Positions 1-6,310 of a DNA stretch of 6,387 nt are shown in pieces. The notes beneath the pieces were generated by a model. The model was not told the origin of the DNA, made no database searches, and saw nothing but the letters and a program-made list of their open reading frames with translations. The DNA comes from SIG78 sp045587205 (GTDB lineage: Bacteria > Verrucomicrobiota > Lentisphaeria > Victivallales > Victivallaceae). Numbering within the stretch: position 1 is the first letter of the stretch; each line of letters opens with the position of its first letter. A program made the position numbers and the translations under genes. Location of the stretch: positions 1-6,387 of the forward strand of contig JAZNBV010000102.1 in NCBI GenBank assembly GCA_045587205.1. The letters run 5' to 3'.

Positions 1-2
1 CC

Positions 3-37
3 GGGATTGCTTTTATTGTTTCAATAAAAGCAATCCC
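3..37. repeat. Perfect 16-bp inverted repeat with TTT loop
   Basis: The left arm (3-18, GGGATTGCTTTTATTG) and right arm (22-37) are exact reverse complements separated by only TTT, so a transcript of either strand would fold into a long hairpin. There is no clean run of T directly after either arm, so it is not a textbook intrinsic terminator. It could still end a gene lying left of the window, or be a palindromic intergenic element. The structure is plain in the sequence; the role is a guess. Confidence 0.75.
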
Positions 38-302
38 AACTTGTTTATTATAAGTAAATTGCAATATTTTTTCTGTAAAAAATCACGCTATTGCAAGAAA
101 AAAACTAAAATACTCTGCTGCGGTTTGACAAAATAAAAAAAAGGTTGCTGCAAACTTTTTTAAGGTTTTGCAATATCCTCTTTTTTTTATTTTTTTGCTG
201 AAAGCTGCTGCCGGGGGGATTGCAAAGCAGCAAAGATATGCTATTGTAAAGCCAAATACAAATATTTCTGAAACCCTTTTTTATCAACCCGGGAGTTTGA
301 AA
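38..302. other. AT-rich non-coding leader upstream of the amidohydrolase operon
   Basis: I see no convincing gene here. The stretch is rich in A and T runs and in CTGC/GCTGC words. A TTGACA hexamer lies at 125-130, but no good -10 box follows at 16-18 bp, so no promoter can be fixed. Alternative short stems are possible around 194-234, for example TTTGCTG at 194-200 with CAGCAAA at 228-234. The operon promoter and any leader control should lie here. An open frame in phase with the first gene runs back to 168, but its codons are low-complexity and do not look coding. Confidence 0.5.
291..295 (+). promoter_or_regulatory. Ribosome binding site deciding the TTG start at 303
   Basis: GGGAG lies 7 nt before the TTG at 303. 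The next in-frame ATG at 315 would be 19 nt from it and has only a weak AAAG of its own. The site therefore favours TTG 303 as the start, with ATG 315 as the alternative. Confidence 0.5.
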
Positions 303-1052
303 TTGAAAGATCTGATGTTTTTTGACTGCAATGCCCAGATCGGCAATACTGTCAAAGGTGCCGGTGCCGGAGTGCAGGAACTGATTGCCGAAATGGATCG
401 TACCGGCGTGGATTACGCTCTTGTGCGCCACGCCAACCTTGCCACCGACGGTTGTGCCGTTGCCAATGCCGCGCTGGCGGAAATGCTCAAAAGCGATACC
501 GCCAAGCGGTTGTACGGCGTTTGGGGCATACTTCCTGAACAGTGTGATGAACTGCCTGCCGGCGATGAACTCTTTGAGGCAATGCGCCGGAACCGGATAA
601 AAGCTCTGACCCTTGATCCGGAAAATCACCGCTTTGTGGCGTGCCGTCTGACCATTGGTAAAATTATGGATGCCGCCGCGGAGCGTAAGATCCCCGTGCT
701 GCTGAACAATATCAAAACGTGGAAGGCAATCTACGATTTTATGCAGGAATTCCCCCGGATTTACGCTGTTGTAAATGCCGGGTTCAAGTGGGGCAGTGAC
801 CGCAATATCCGTCCGCTGCTGGAGCATTATCCCAATCTTTACGCCGAACTGGGCGGCTACTGGGTTCCGGAAGGCGTACGCGATCTGGCGGAAAAATACG
901 GCAGTACGCGTATTCTCTATGGCAGTATGTACCCGGCGGGTCAGCTGGGCTGCGGTATGCTGCAGATCAAACACTCCGGATTGGATGCCCGGGCGGTGGC
1001 GGATATTGCCGGACTCAATCTTAAAAAATTGCTGGAGGATGCTGTAATATGA
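303..1052 (+). CDS. Amidohydrolase-fold protein lacking all metal ligands (probable pseudoenzyme)
   Basis: This 249-residue protein resembles the Amidohydrolase_2 (PF04909-like) TIM barrels and aligns along its length with the product of the next gene. Shared landmarks are an N-terminal FDCNAQIG strand, AERKIPVLLN against EERGLPILFH, PNLYAEL against DNVYLEL, and RILYGSMYP against KLLFGTDMP. Reading those alignments, every metal ligand of the neighbour is replaced: H32 and H34 become N10 and Q12, H155 becomes N135, H184 becomes A159 and D235 becomes M209. By the usual mechanism of the superfamily it should not bind a catalytic metal. No signal peptide or membrane segment follows the chosen TTG start. 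The stop TGA overlaps the next ATG as ATGA, and GGAGGA at 1034-1039 serves the next gene, so the two are translationally coupled. A role as structural or regulatory partner of the neighbour is inferred. The start could be ATG 315. Confidence 0.75.
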   Translation: MKDLMFFDCNAQIGNTVKGAGAGVQELIAEMDRTGVDYALVRHANLATDGCAVANAALAEMLKSDTAKRLYGVWGILPEQCDELPAGDELFEAMRRNRIKALTLDPENHRFVACRLTIGKIMDAAAERKIPVLLNNIKTWKAIYDFMQEFPRIYAVVNAGFKWGSDRNIRPLLEHYPNLYAELGGYWVPEGVRDLAEKYGSTRILYGSMYPAGQLGCGMLQIKHSGLDARAVADIAGLNLKKLLEDAVI

Positions 1053-1873
1053 GCACTGCTGTTTCAATTTGGGAAAAATCCGGCAGTATTGCCGGAATGT
1101 TCTGGGAAAAAGGCAAAGCCGATTTTCCGGTTTACGATGTTCACGGACATATGGGCAGTCACAGCGCCATATATATGAAGCGCTGTACGCCTGATGCAAT
1201 GGCAAAGCATCTTGAACGCGCCGGTGTTACCCGGTTGATTTTTGCTCACCACTCAACGCTGTGGGGAGACCGCCGCAATGCGGAAGATTACAAAGTATGC
1301 TGTGAATACCCGGAAGCTTTCCGTATGTATGTGGCGATCAATCCGCACTATCCGGAGCGGATAAAAGAGGATCTGGCAATGTATGAAAAGTGGCAGCCCT
1401 ATGCAATGGGCTTGAAGATACTTGCCGATTATCATCAGGTCAAAGTGACCGATCCGCGTTATGATTACGCATTGAAGTTTGCTGAAGAACGCGGTCTGCC
1501 GATACTGTTTCACACCTGGGGCAGTTCTGTTTACAATAACGGCGTACAGTTTCTTGAATTGATTGCAAGATACCCCAATATAACGTTTCTGCTGGGACAC
1601 AGTCTGCACGGCGACTGGGCAAAAGCAATCGAGTGCGCCCAAGCGGGCAAAGACAATGTTTATCTTGAATTGACCGGCATTCCCGGCGAGCACGGTATTA
1701 TTGAAATGCTGTGTGAAAAAGTCGGCAGCGAAAAATTGCTTTTCGGTACCGATATGCCGTGGTTTGACTATCATCAGGTAATCGGCGGCGTGGTATCAGC
1801 AGATATCAGCGAAGAGGATATGCACAATATTCTGCATTGCAACGCTGAAAAACTTTTCGGGAAGAAACTGTAA
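1049..1873 (+). CDS. Metal-dependent amidohydrolase (Amidohydrolase_2 / COG2159-like)
   Basis: This 274-residue protein has the ordered motifs of an active amidohydrolase TIM barrel. They are the HxH motif after strand 1 (DVHGH, H32 and H34), GLKI with K123, a strand-5 His in LFHTWG (H155), a strand-6 His in LLGHS (H184), and the strand-8 Asp in FGTDMP (D235), which normally activates water. Members hydrolyse or decarboxylate small carbonyl, amide or lactone compounds; the sequence does not fix the substrate. There is no signal peptide, so it acts in the cytoplasm. The start ATG 1049 has GGAGGA 9 nt upstream and overlaps the previous stop, implying coupled synthesis with the ligand-less homologue. 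A GH29 fucosidase follows 20 nt later. Some amidohydrolases act on sugar lactones such as L-fuconolactone, so a step after fucose release is possible, but this is inference from context only. Confidence 0.82.
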   Translation: MSTAVSIWEKSGSIAGMFWEKGKADFPVYDVHGHMGSHSAIYMKRCTPDAMAKHLERAGVTRLIFAHHSTLWGDRRNAEDYKVCCEYPEAFRMYVAINPHYPERIKEDLAMYEKWQPYAMGLKILADYHQVKVTDPRYDYALKFAEERGLPILFHTWGSSVYNNGVQFLELIARYPNITFLLGHSLHGDWAKAIECAQAGKDNVYLELTGIPGEHGIIEMLCEKVGSEKLLFGTDMPWFDYHQVIGGVVSADISEEDMHNILHCNAEKLFGKKL

Positions 1874-1880
1874 TTCATAA

Positions 1881-1886
1881 GGAGGA
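1881..1886 (+). promoter_or_regulatory. Strong SD selecting the GTG start at 1894
   Basis: TAAGGAGGATAAC places GGAGGA 7 nt before GTG 1894. The next in-frame ATG at 1903 would sit 16 nt away, so GTG is the better start for the fucosidase. Confidence 0.75.
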
Positions 1887-1893
1887 TAACGCT

Positions 1894-3153
1894 GTGGATA
1901 GAATGGAATTTGCCGATCTGCGCTATGGAATGTTTGTGCATTTCGGTTTATTCAGTACACTGGCGCGCGGCGAGTGGGTGATGAACCGCGAAGCGATCTC
2001 GCCGGAAGAAATGAAGGAAATTGCCGCCGGGTTCAATCCGGAAAAATTCAATGCCGATGAAATCTGCCAGCTGGCGGTCGATGGCGGTATGAAGTACATT
2101 GTTTTTACCACAATGCACCACGAAGGTTTCCGGATGTACAACACTGCGTTGTCCGATTATAATATTTTCAAAAATACCGGCCGCGATCTGGTTCGCGAAA
2201 TTGTCGATGCCGCCCGGAAACACGGTCTCAAGATCGGCCTTTATCACAGTTTGAACAATTGGTTCGATCAGCCCGATGCGGTGGCGGCTCTGGAAAATAA
2301 AGATTCATACGATCTTTTTATCAAAAACACCTTTGCGCGGCTGGAAGAGCTGTTCAGGATTTTTGCGCCTGTGGATATATGCTGGTATGACGGCTGGTGG
2401 CCATTCAATTCCGAACAGTGGCAGGCGGAAAAAATGAACGCTATGCTGAAAAATATCCAGAGCAATCTGCTGTTCAATGGCAGAAACGGTCTGCCGGGGG
2501 ATTTCGGTACTCCGGAGCAGCATCTGACCGCCCCGGATCCGTGGCGTCCGTGGGAAGCGTGCGTAACACTCAATAATCACTGGGGGTATTACGAAAATGA
2601 CAATTCCTGGAAATCACCGCAGGATGTTATAAATATGCTTTTGACTTGCGGTTCCGGCCGCGGCAATCTGCTGTTGAATATCGGGCCGCGCGGCGATGGC
2701 ACAGTGCCGGCTGAATCGGTGAAAATCATCAAAGCGGTAGGAAAGTGGCTGCGTGAAGGCGGTGCAGAAGCAATTGCCGATTGCGAAAAATTCTCTTTTT
2801 CGCCGATGATCCCGCAGCCGGGCGACCGCGGAGACTGGGATCCGCACGGCAGAATCACGGTTTCGGGCAATAATATGTACTACACACTTATGTATCCGCG
2901 CCAAAGTATGACCATAAGCGGTTTGCAGATGAATGTAAAACGCATTTCTTCTTTCGGACTGCCGGATTTGGAATTTACTCAAACCGGCAGTAAAATAACT
3001 GTAACTCTGCCGGATGAGTTGAGTTGCCGGCTCTGTCCGGTGCTGAAATTTGAGTGCGATGCTCCGCCGGCAATTTACCGTACCGGCGGTATGCGTGTGC
3101 CGCAGTGCGAGCATCCGCGCTACGATCCGGTACTGCCGGATATACAGTATTGA
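1894..3153 (+). CDS. GH29 family alpha-L-fucosidase, cytoplasmic
   Basis: This 419-residue protein belongs to glycoside hydrolase family 29, whose members release alpha-linked L-fucose with retention. Visible landmarks are GMFVHFGL (H16), GEWVMN (27-31), MHHEGF at 74-79 (the family's KHHDGF), RDLVREIVDAARKHGLKIGLYHS (98-119, H118), and WYDGWWP (164-170). D166 in that last motif is the expected nucleophile. GDFGTPEQ (E208) and the WE of 220-221, followed by HWGY, hold the candidate acid/base glutamates. LLLNIGPRGDGTVP (259-272) closes the barrel. The remaining roughly 110 residues form a short beta-rich tail in place of the usual C-terminal sandwich. No signal peptide precedes the domain, so it should act inside the cell on imported oligosaccharides. 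It is the last gene of the operon with two amidohydrolase-fold genes. GH29 enzymes can act on other 6-deoxy sugars, so fucose specificity is likely but not proven. Confidence 0.85.
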   Translation: MDRMEFADLRYGMFVHFGLFSTLARGEWVMNREAISPEEMKEIAAGFNPEKFNADEICQLAVDGGMKYIVFTTMHHEGFRMYNTALSDYNIFKNTGRDLVREIVDAARKHGLKIGLYHSLNNWFDQPDAVAALENKDSYDLFIKNTFARLEELFRIFAPVDICWYDGWWPFNSEQWQAEKMNAMLKNIQSNLLFNGRNGLPGDFGTPEQHLTAPDPWRPWEACVTLNNHWGYYENDNSWKSPQDVINMLLTCGSGRGNLLLNIGPRGDGTVPAESVKIIKAVGKWLREGGAEAIADCEKFSFSPMIPQPGDRGDWDPHGRITVSGNNMYYTLMYPRQSMTISGLQMNVKRISSFGLPDLEFTQTGSKITVTLPDELSCRLCPVLKFECDAPPAIYRTGGMRVPQCEHPRYDPVLPDIQY

Positions 3154-3172
3154 TTCAACTATTCTGTTGAAT
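3153..3172. terminator. Weak hairpin at the convergent gene ends
   Basis: ATTCAAC (3153-3159) and GTTGAAT (3166-3172) pair as a 7-bp stem with a 6-nt loop. The stem overlaps both stop codons, since only one base (3154) separates them. It is AT-rich and has no T run longer than four on either strand, so any termination would be weak. A minor structure that helps end convergent transcripts is plausible. Confidence 0.3.
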
Positions 3173-4555
3173 AAAATCTTTTACCGTGTTCAGCGCATTG
3201 CACAGATCATTGTCGTTTTCCGGCGAAGATACGGCAAGGCGCAGAAACTCTTCTTCGTGATGCATTGCGCTGAAACGGTATGATGAATAAACACTTACAT
3301 TTTTCTGCTGCAGAGCGCGTTCTATATCCACTCCGTGAACCGGCATTTCCGGCAGCGGCAGCCAGCGGAAAAATGCCGCCGGAGTACCCGGTTTTACCGC
3401 ATTGGGGAAAATTTCATCAAAAAGCTTATTGCGTTTTTCCGCCAATGCGGATTTTTCGTCTGCTATCCGGGATGCTTTGCCGCTTAAAATCAATTCGGTG
3501 ATGATTTCCGCATCCAGCGAAGATGTCTTTATATTCAAATGGAACTGGGCATTGAGCAGGCGATGGCGGAACTGTTCCGGAAATGCCGCAAATGCCACGC
3601 GCAGTCCGCCGCATAAAATTGTGGTGCAGTTGCATATATAAATGGTCTGTTCCGGCAGCCGGAAAAACATCGAGTGATAGCCGGTCTGCGGCGGCAATAT
3701 ACCAGTATTATCATCTTCAATAAGTATCAGCTTCCGGCGGGCGATTATATCGGATAATTCATCTTTGCGTTTTTCCGGTATCGTACAGGTTGTCGGGTTG
3801 GCGCAATTAGGCATCAGAAATATGCCGCGCACCGCCGGATCCTGACAGACTTTTTCCAGATCTTCCGGAATCATACCGTCACGGTCATTGCGTACCGCCG
3901 CCAGCCGGATGTGCGAAAGCCGCGCCGTGCCTATGAGATTGCTGTAAGTGTATTCATCGACCGCCAGTTTGTCGCCGATGCGGAAAAGCGAAAGCAGCGC
4001 CGTACTGATAACATTCTGCGCACCTGAAAAAATGGCAGTGTGTTCACTGTCAGTATGCACATCCATCCGGTGCATCCAATGCGCTCCGGCGGCGCGCTGA
4101 TGCAGATGCCCCGCCGGTTCGGTGTATGAATAAAGTTCGTTGATATAACCTTTCTGAAGAACACTTCTGCTTGCTTCAATGACCGGCGAACGCAGATGGG
4201 CAAAGCCGTTTACCAGTCCCAGTTCAATAACTTTGCCGGCAACTTTTCTGCCCGGAGTCTCTGTGCCGGGCAGGGGGGCTACAAATGTACCGCGCCCGAT
4301 AACGCCGTAAATCAGATTTTTTTCGCGGCAGAGATTGTATGCCTGGGTAACGGTGGTGAAATTTATATCCAGATAATCTGCCAGTTCCCGCTGCGGCGGC
4401 AGTTTGGTGCCGCAGGCAAGTTTCCCGGAGGTTATGTCTGCTTCCAGCATATTGGCAAGCGAAAGATAATAAGGACGCACCAGATTGCCGCGTTCCGGCA
4501 TCCAGCTTAAAAAATTTTCCGAAAAAGAGTTTGTGGGCATTTTATTGTAATCCAT
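3155..4555 (-). CDS. pdxR: MocR-subfamily GntR regulator with aminotransferase-like domain (PdxR-like)
   Basis: This 466-residue protein has an N-terminal GntR winged helix (about 28-92, with KLPPQRELADYL and IGRGTFV) joined to a fold-type I aminotransferase domain (about 110-466). Divergent placement against pdxST is the classic PdxR arrangement, in which the regulator activates PLP synthesis when PLP is scarce. In this copy the key PLP contacts are changed. The lysine motif normally SFSKTLxPGLRLG reads CNCTTILCGGLRVAF, giving T312 at the Schiff-base lysine position. The EDDY motif reads EDDN, giving N283 for the tyrosine. NPTG reads NPTT (253-256). The motif Arg R319 is kept. I checked the T312 codon on the minus strand: it is ACA, one base from AAA. 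No clear SD precedes ATG 4555; the other in-frame ATG is at 4540. Repression of its own promoter is likely, because the operator repeats overlap it. The gene name rests on context. Confidence 0.82.
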   Translation of the reverse strand: MDYNKMPTNSFSENFLSWMPERGNLVRPYYLSLANMLEADITSGKLACGTKLPPQRELADYLDINFTTVTQAYNLCREKNLIYGVIGRGTFVAPLPGTETPGRKVAGKVIELGLVNGFAHLRSPVIEASRSVLQKGYINELYSYTEPAGHLHQRAAGAHWMHRMDVHTDSEHTAIFSGAQNVISTALLSLFRIGDKLAVDEYTYSNLIGTARLSHIRLAAVRNDRDGMIPEDLEKVCQDPAVRGIFLMPNCANPTTCTIPEKRKDELSDIIARRKLILIEDDNTGILPPQTGYHSMFFRLPEQTIYICNCTTILCGGLRVAFAAFPEQFRHRLLNAQFHLNIKTSSLDAEIITELILSGKASRIADEKSALAEKRNKLFDEIFPNAVKPGTPAAFFRWLPLPEMPVHGVDIERALQQKNVSVYSSYRFSAMHHEEEFLRLAVSSPENDNDLCNALNTVKDFIQQNS

Positions 4556-4560
4556 ACAAT
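4544..4560. repeat. Inverted repeat ATTGTA-N5-TACAAT over the pdxR start
   Basis: ATTGTA (4544-4549) and TACAAT (4555-4560) are perfect 6-bp inverted arms with a 5-nt spacer. They cover the regulator's start codon and share bases with the upstream copy of the direct repeat. Together with that repeat it may form part of the regulator's binding site and allow autoregulation. Confidence 0.4.
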
Positions 4561-4592
4561 TTTAAGGTTTGTAATTAAAATACCATACAATT
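4552..4592. promoter_or_regulatory. Direct-repeat operator for the MocR/PdxR regulator (predicted)
   Basis: CCATACAATT occurs twice, at 4552-4561 and 4583-4592, in the same orientation with 31-bp spacing, close to three helical turns. MocR-family regulators such as GabR bind spaced direct repeats as dimers, so this is the natural operator candidate. The upstream copy covers the regulator's start codon and lies before the pdxS -35 box. The downstream copy fills part of the spacer of both promoters and touches the pdxS -10 box. The repeat is seen directly; binding is inferred. Confidence 0.6.
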
Positions 4593-4597
4593 ATATT
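4569..4597 (+). promoter_or_regulatory. Predicted pdxS promoter
   Basis: TTGTAA (4569-4574) and TATATT (4592-4597) are separated by exactly 17 bp and would start transcription near 4604, about 28 nt before the pdxS ATG. The -35 box matches the sigma70 consensus at four of six positions, as expected for a promoter that needs an activator. Confidence 0.55.
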
Positions 4598-4605
4598 AAA
4601 GTCAA
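4577..4605 (-). promoter_or_regulatory. Predicted pdxR promoter, interleaved with the pdxS promoter
   Basis: On the minus strand TTGACT (4605-4600) and TATTTT (4582-4577) are 17 bp apart. The promoter would give a leader of only about 15 nt before ATG 4555. It occupies the same DNA as the pdxS promoter, so the two polymerases should exclude each other, and the downstream operator copy (4583-4592) sits in its spacer. Confidence 0.5.
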
Positions 4606-4631
4606 ATTTTTAACCGATAAGGAGAAGTAAA

Positions 4632-5507
4632 ATGGACAGACAACAGTATGAATTGAATTGCAACCTCGCTCAAATGCTCAAGGGCGGAGTCATTATGGAT
4701 GTTACTACCCCCGAACAGGCAAAGATTGCCGAAGCCGCCGGAGCCTGTGCGGTTATGGCACTGGAACGCATTCCTGCCGATATCCGTGCCGCCGGCGGTG
4801 TGTCGCGTATGAGTGATCCGGGAATGATCCGCGGTATCCAGGAGGCTGTTTCCATCCCGGTGATGGCAAAGTGCCGTATCGGGCATATTGCCGAAGCCAG
4901 AATTCTGGAAGCTATCGAAATAGATTATATTGACGAAAGCGAAGTTTTGAGCCCGGCGGATGATATCTACCACGTTGATAAACGCGCGTTCAAAGTGCCG
5001 TTTGTTTGCGGTGCCCGCGATCTCGGTGAAGCGCTGCGCCGGGTGAACGAAGGCGCGGCAATGATCCGTACCAAAGGCGAACCCGGCACCGGTGATGTTA
5101 TTCAGGCGGTGCGTCATATGCGCAAGATGCAGGCAGAAATCCGCCGTGTAGCCAATATGGCACAGGATGAACTCTACGAAGCGGCTAAAACTTTGCAGGT
5201 ACCGTATGATCTGCTGCTTTATGTGCACGAAAACGGCAAACTGCCGGTCGTTAACTTTGCCGCCGGCGGTGTGGCAACTCCAGCGGATGCCGCGCTGATG
5301 ATGCTGCTGGGAGCTGAAGGTGTGTTTGTGGGATCGGGTATTTTCAAATCCGGCGATCCGGCCAGGCGTGCCGAAGCGATCGTCAAGGCTGTTACCAACT
5401 ATAAAGATTTCAATATGCTGGCTGAACTTTCGAGCAATCTGGGCGAAGCTATGGTGGGTATCAATCCCGATGAAATCAAGATCATTATGGAAGAACGGGG
5501 CATTTGA
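4632..5507 (+). CDS. pdxS: PLP synthase subunit PdxS
   Basis: PdxS is the synthase subunit of the DXP-independent PLP pathway. It condenses ribose 5-phosphate, glyceraldehyde 3-phosphate and ammonia in the cytoplasm. The 291-residue length and an almost continuous family match make this certain. GGVIMDVTTPEQA (18-30) carries D23; ERIPADIRAAGGVSRMSDP (45-63) follows; VMAKCRIGH carries the first catalytic lysine K80; DYIDESEVL (98-106) carries D101; IRTKGEPGTG carries the second lysine K148; NFAAGGVATPADAA (208-221) and GVFVGSGIFKS (230-240) bind phosphate. K80 and K148 match K81 and K149 of the Bacillus protein. TAAGGAGAAG ends 4 nt before the ATG, with GGAG at 7 nt. pdxT follows with a one-base overlap. 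Control by the divergent PdxR-like protein is expected. Confidence 0.97.
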   Translation: MDRQQYELNCNLAQMLKGGVIMDVTTPEQAKIAEAAGACAVMALERIPADIRAAGGVSRMSDPGMIRGIQEAVSIPVMAKCRIGHIAEARILEAIEIDYIDESEVLSPADDIYHVDKRAFKVPFVCGARDLGEALRRVNEGAAMIRTKGEPGTGDVIQAVRHMRKMQAEIRRVANMAQDELYEAAKTLQVPYDLLLYVHENGKLPVVNFAAGGVATPADAALMMLLGAEGVFVGSGIFKSGDPARRAEAIVKAVTNYKDFNMLAELSSNLGEAMVGINPDEIKIIMEERGI

Positions 5508-6085
5508 TGAAAATAGCACTGTTGGCTCTGCAGGGGGATTTTGCCGAACACGAAAAAGTTTTCCGTAACCTGGGTGCGGAAACTTTGCAGCTGCGGCAGA
5601 AACGAGATCTCTTTGAAGAGTTTGATGCGGTCGTTTTTCCCGGCGGCGAAAGCACTGTGCAGGGAAAGTTGCTGCGGAATCTTGATATGTTTGACGAATT
5701 GCAGAGCCGCATCCGGAACGGTCTGCCGGTAATGGCTACCTGTGCCGGTTTGATATTGCTGGCAGAGCGTCTGCTGGATGATCCGGTTGTGCATCTTGGT
5801 TTGCTTAATGTATCTGTACGCCGCAATGCTTACGGCAGACAGGTGAGCAGCTTTTGCATCAAAGGCAAATTCGCCGATTGCAGCGAGGTGCCGATGAGTT
5901 TTATCCGGGCGCCGCAAATCGAATTCTGTGCACCCGGAGTGGAGGTGCTTGCCGAGCATAACGGCAGAATCACTGCAGTTCGTCAGAACAATATTCTGGC
6001 AATGTCATTTCATCCGGAATTGTGCAATGACAACCGCGTGGCAAACTATTTTCTGGAAAATATGGTTGCTCCGCAGGTGAAATAA
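5507..6085 (+). CDS. pdxT: PLP synthase glutaminase subunit PdxT
   Basis: PdxT is the glutamine amidotransferase that feeds ammonia to PdxS in the dodecamer-plus-dodecamer PLP synthase. The 192-residue class I glutaminase shows the oxyanion-strand loop FPGGEST (44-50), the nucleophile elbow ATCAG with C79, the family signature RRNAYGRQ (105-112), FIRAP (132-136), and the His/Glu pair in FHPE (H169, E171). All catalytic triad residues are present. The elbow has A-T-C-A-G where many homologues have G-T-C-A-G. ATG 5507 overlaps the pdxS stop by one base (TGATG) and has GGGG 6 nt upstream. A TTG three bases earlier would only add one Met. The gene ends 36 nt before a strong terminator. Confidence 0.95.
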   Translation: MKIALLALQGDFAEHEKVFRNLGAETLQLRQKRDLFEEFDAVVFPGGESTVQGKLLRNLDMFDELQSRIRNGLPVMATCAGLILLAERLLDDPVVHLGLLNVSVRRNAYGRQVSSFCIKGKFADCSEVPMSFIRAPQIEFCAPGVEVLAEHNGRITAVRQNNILAMSFHPELCNDNRVANYFLENMVAPQVK

Positions 6086-6121
6086 ACAGTTGCTGCTGTG
6101 AAATTTTTTCTTCACAAATAA

Positions 6122-6168
6122 AAAAAGAGACGCTGCAAATTCTCAATGTTTTTGCAGCGCCTCTTTTT
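6122..6168 (+). terminator. Intrinsic terminator of pdxST
   Basis: An 18-bp stem pairs 6122-6139 with 6151-6168 around an 11-nt loop, with one A-C mismatch. The GC-rich core CGCTGCAAA/TTTGCAGCG is flanked by A5 on the left and T5 on the right. This works for + strand transcripts from pdxST, and the A run lets it act on minus-strand transcripts coming from the IS side. A smaller hairpin, TGTGAA with TTCACA, lies just before it (6097-6116). Confidence 0.85.
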
Positions 6169-6191
6169 ATATTGCTTTAGCGTAAAAAAAC

Positions 6192-6208
6192 TACCGGCTG
6201 AGCCGGTA
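6192..6208 (+). repeat. IS200 left-end hairpin (TnpA recognition candidate)
   Basis: TACCGGC (6192-6198) and GCCGGTA (6202-6208) form a perfect 7-bp stem with a TGA loop. A short subterminal hairpin of this kind is what TnpA of IS200/IS605 elements binds at the left end. Confidence 0.6.
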
Positions 6209-6246
6209 TGTTGCTGAAATAGCTTTAGCTTCAAGTTTAAAAAGGC

Positions 6247-6304
6247 AAACTCCCTGCTATAGTATGCAAGGTTCGCCAACCGCATACATAAAGACAAGGA
6301 GTTT
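6247..6304 (+). promoter_or_regulatory. 5'UTR stem that sequesters the tnpA Shine-Dalgarno
   Basis: AAACTCC (6247-6253) pairs perfectly with GGAGTTT (6298-6304), which contains most of the AAGGAG ribosome site (6296-6301). An inner arm, GTATGC-AA-GGTT (6262-6273) with AACC-GCATAC (6278-6287), closes on a CGCC loop. IS200 is known to hold transposase translation down with such a leader structure. In this element the base pairing to the SD is exact. Confidence 0.75.
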
Positions 6305-6310
6305 TCCGTT

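Noticed and set aside
125..153. TTGACA at 125-130 as the operon promoter.
   Set aside because: The hexamer is perfect, but 16-18 bp downstream there are only GC-containing CTGCAA-like sequences and no -10 box, so I do not call it a promoter.
201..234. GCTGCT/AGCAGC stems in the leader as a possible riboswitch or attenuator.
   Set aside because: The pairings are short, mutually exclusive and match no riboswitch core that I recognise.
168..302. N-terminal extension of the first gene from TTG 168, which reads like a hydrophobic signal peptide (MQYPLFFIFLLKAAAGG).
   Set aside because: The codons come from T-rich non-coding leader with no SD before 168. The extension has no counterpart in the homologous next protein, while GGGAG sits well before TTG 303.
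105..1205. Long minus-strand open frame opposite the first two genes.
   Set aside because: It spans two better-supported + strand genes and has low-complexity ends, no family motif and no SD. It is a shadow frame.
4602..5519. Minus-strand open frame of about 305 codons opposite pdxS.
   Set aside because: pdxS is unmistakable on the other strand. This frame is rich in His/Phe/Asn typical of antisense frames of GC-biased genes and has no recognisable motif.
6258..6263. TATAGT as the -10 box of the transposase promoter.
   Set aside because: No acceptable -35 box lies 16-18 bp upstream, and a start here would remove the left arm of the SD-hiding stem.
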